Shown here: positions 5,571-6,059 of the stretch, piece by piece
Numbering within the stretch: the first letter of the stretch is position 1
Layout: each line of letters begins with the position of its first letter
Assembly (NCBI GenBank): GCA_016935715.1
Contig: JAFGQJ010000011.1
Span: 1 to 6,059, forward strand
DNA: 6,059 nucleotides
Source of the DNA: Spirochaetales bacterium
Lineage (GTDB): Bacteria; Spirochaetota; Spirochaetia; SZUA-6; DRHE01
Direction: 5' to 3'
Translations under genes and position numbers: made by a program
Notes under the pieces: generated by a model
The model's input: only the letters and a program-made list of their open reading frames with translations
Told to the model about the DNA's origin: nothing
Database searches by the model: none

Positions 5571-6059
5571 ATGAAAAGAGTTCTGGCTTTGGTGCTTGTC
5601 CTGAGCGTTGGTGCGTCCGTTCTCTTCGCCGGTGGACAACCCGAATCGAAGGAAGGCAGCAAGAAACAGCTGTCGTTGTGGCTGCCACCCTACGGAACCC
5701 AGGATGTTTTGGATCAGGAGATGTGGGAACCGATCCTGAAAGAATTCGAAGCGGCCCACAATGTGGAAATCGAGCTCCAGATCACTCCCTGGGACAATTA
5801 CGAAGAAAAGTACATGACCGGAATTGCGGCGAACCAGGGGCCGGACGTGGGATACATGTACGCCGAGATACTGGGAACGTTCATCGATCTCGGCGCTGTT
5901 GCTCCCATCAGCCCTTATCTGACCCCGGCGGATCGGGACAACTATCTGTATCTGGGAAGCGGGTTCGCCTATGGCGATCAGTACGGGCTGCCTATTATCG
6001 TGGGCAACGGGGCTGTTCTGTTTTACAACAAGGACATACTCGCAGATATAGGCTACAAC
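5571..6059 (+). CDS. ABC transporter extracellular solute-binding protein, sugar type (3' truncated by window)
   Basis: The first 163 codons of a family 1 (maltose-binding-like) solute-binding protein are present; full members have roughly 400-450 residues, so the gene continues past the window. It starts with a signal peptide (MKRVLALVLVLSVGASVLFA) ending in LFA|GGQPES, a spirochaete-typical cleavage region. Family features follow: the first strand LSLWLPPY, the helix WEPILKEFEAAHNVEIEL, the PWDNYEEKYMTGIAANQGPDV segment split by the usual short loops, GAVAPISPYL, and YGLPIIVGNGAVLFYNKDIL. Such proteins bind a sugar or related solute in the periplasm and pass it to two permease subunits and an ATPase, which would be expected downstream. 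Start choice is firm because of GGAGGTG 5 nt upstream. It lies 105 nt after the PocR-AraC regulator and is probably its target. The substrate cannot be told from this half. Confidence 0.92.
   Translation, partial: MKRVLALVLVLSVGASVLFAGGQPESKEGSKKQLSLWLPPYGTQDVLDQEMWEPILKEFEAAHNVEIELQITPWDNYEEKYMTGIAANQGPDVGYMYAEILGTFIDLGAVAPISPYLTPADRDNYLYLGSGFAYGDQYGLPIIVGNGAVLFYNKDILADIGYN

Noticed and set aside
1..6059. CRISPR array, insertion sequence or attachment site
   Set aside because: No regularly spaced repeats, transposase or integrase coding, or terminal inverted repeats with target duplications are visible.

Overview
The window reads as chromosomal DNA from a fairly GC-rich member of the Spirochaetota. 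Three things point there: an MCE/MlaD-type protein with a long helical tail, a PEGA-repeat protein, and a solute-binding protein whose signal peptide ends LFA|GGQPES, a start that is very common in spirochaete sugar-binding proteins. This is a lineage inference from protein style, not a database match. Everything convincing is on the + strand.

Region 1 (50-4359) is a tightly packed run of five envelope genes: an MCE-domain lipid-transport protein, a TPR lipoprotein, a four-helix membrane protein, a LysM plus M23 peptidase, and a PEGA-repeat exported protein. The junctions are 0 nt, a 14-nt gap, a 23-nt overlap and a 4-nt overlap (ATGA), so co-transcription and translational coupling are likely. 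The probable theme is lipid traffic across the periplasm combined with peptidoglycan binding and cleavage. The ATPase and permease partners of the MCE protein are not in the window and would be expected just upstream.

Region 2 (4360-4583) is the longest gap. It is AT-rich at first and holds a two-part stem-loop with a C-rich apical loop (CCCCTCCC), then a textbook intrinsic terminator with a TTCG loop, then a second GC-rich hairpin without a T tract. A perfect extended -10 (TGATATAAT) lies just upstream, inside the end of the PEGA gene. Together these could form a small RNA with an anti-Shine-Dalgarno-type loop. This is the most interesting non-coding signal here.

Region 3 (4584-6059) is a regulator-transporter pair: a PocR-domain AraC-family regulator followed, after a 105-nt intergenic region, by the start of an ABC sugar-type solute-binding protein cut off by the window end. 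The intergenic region has a TTGCA direct repeat at 21-bp spacing, suited to an AraC-type operator. The regulator probably controls the transporter in response to a small ligand sensed by the PocR domain.
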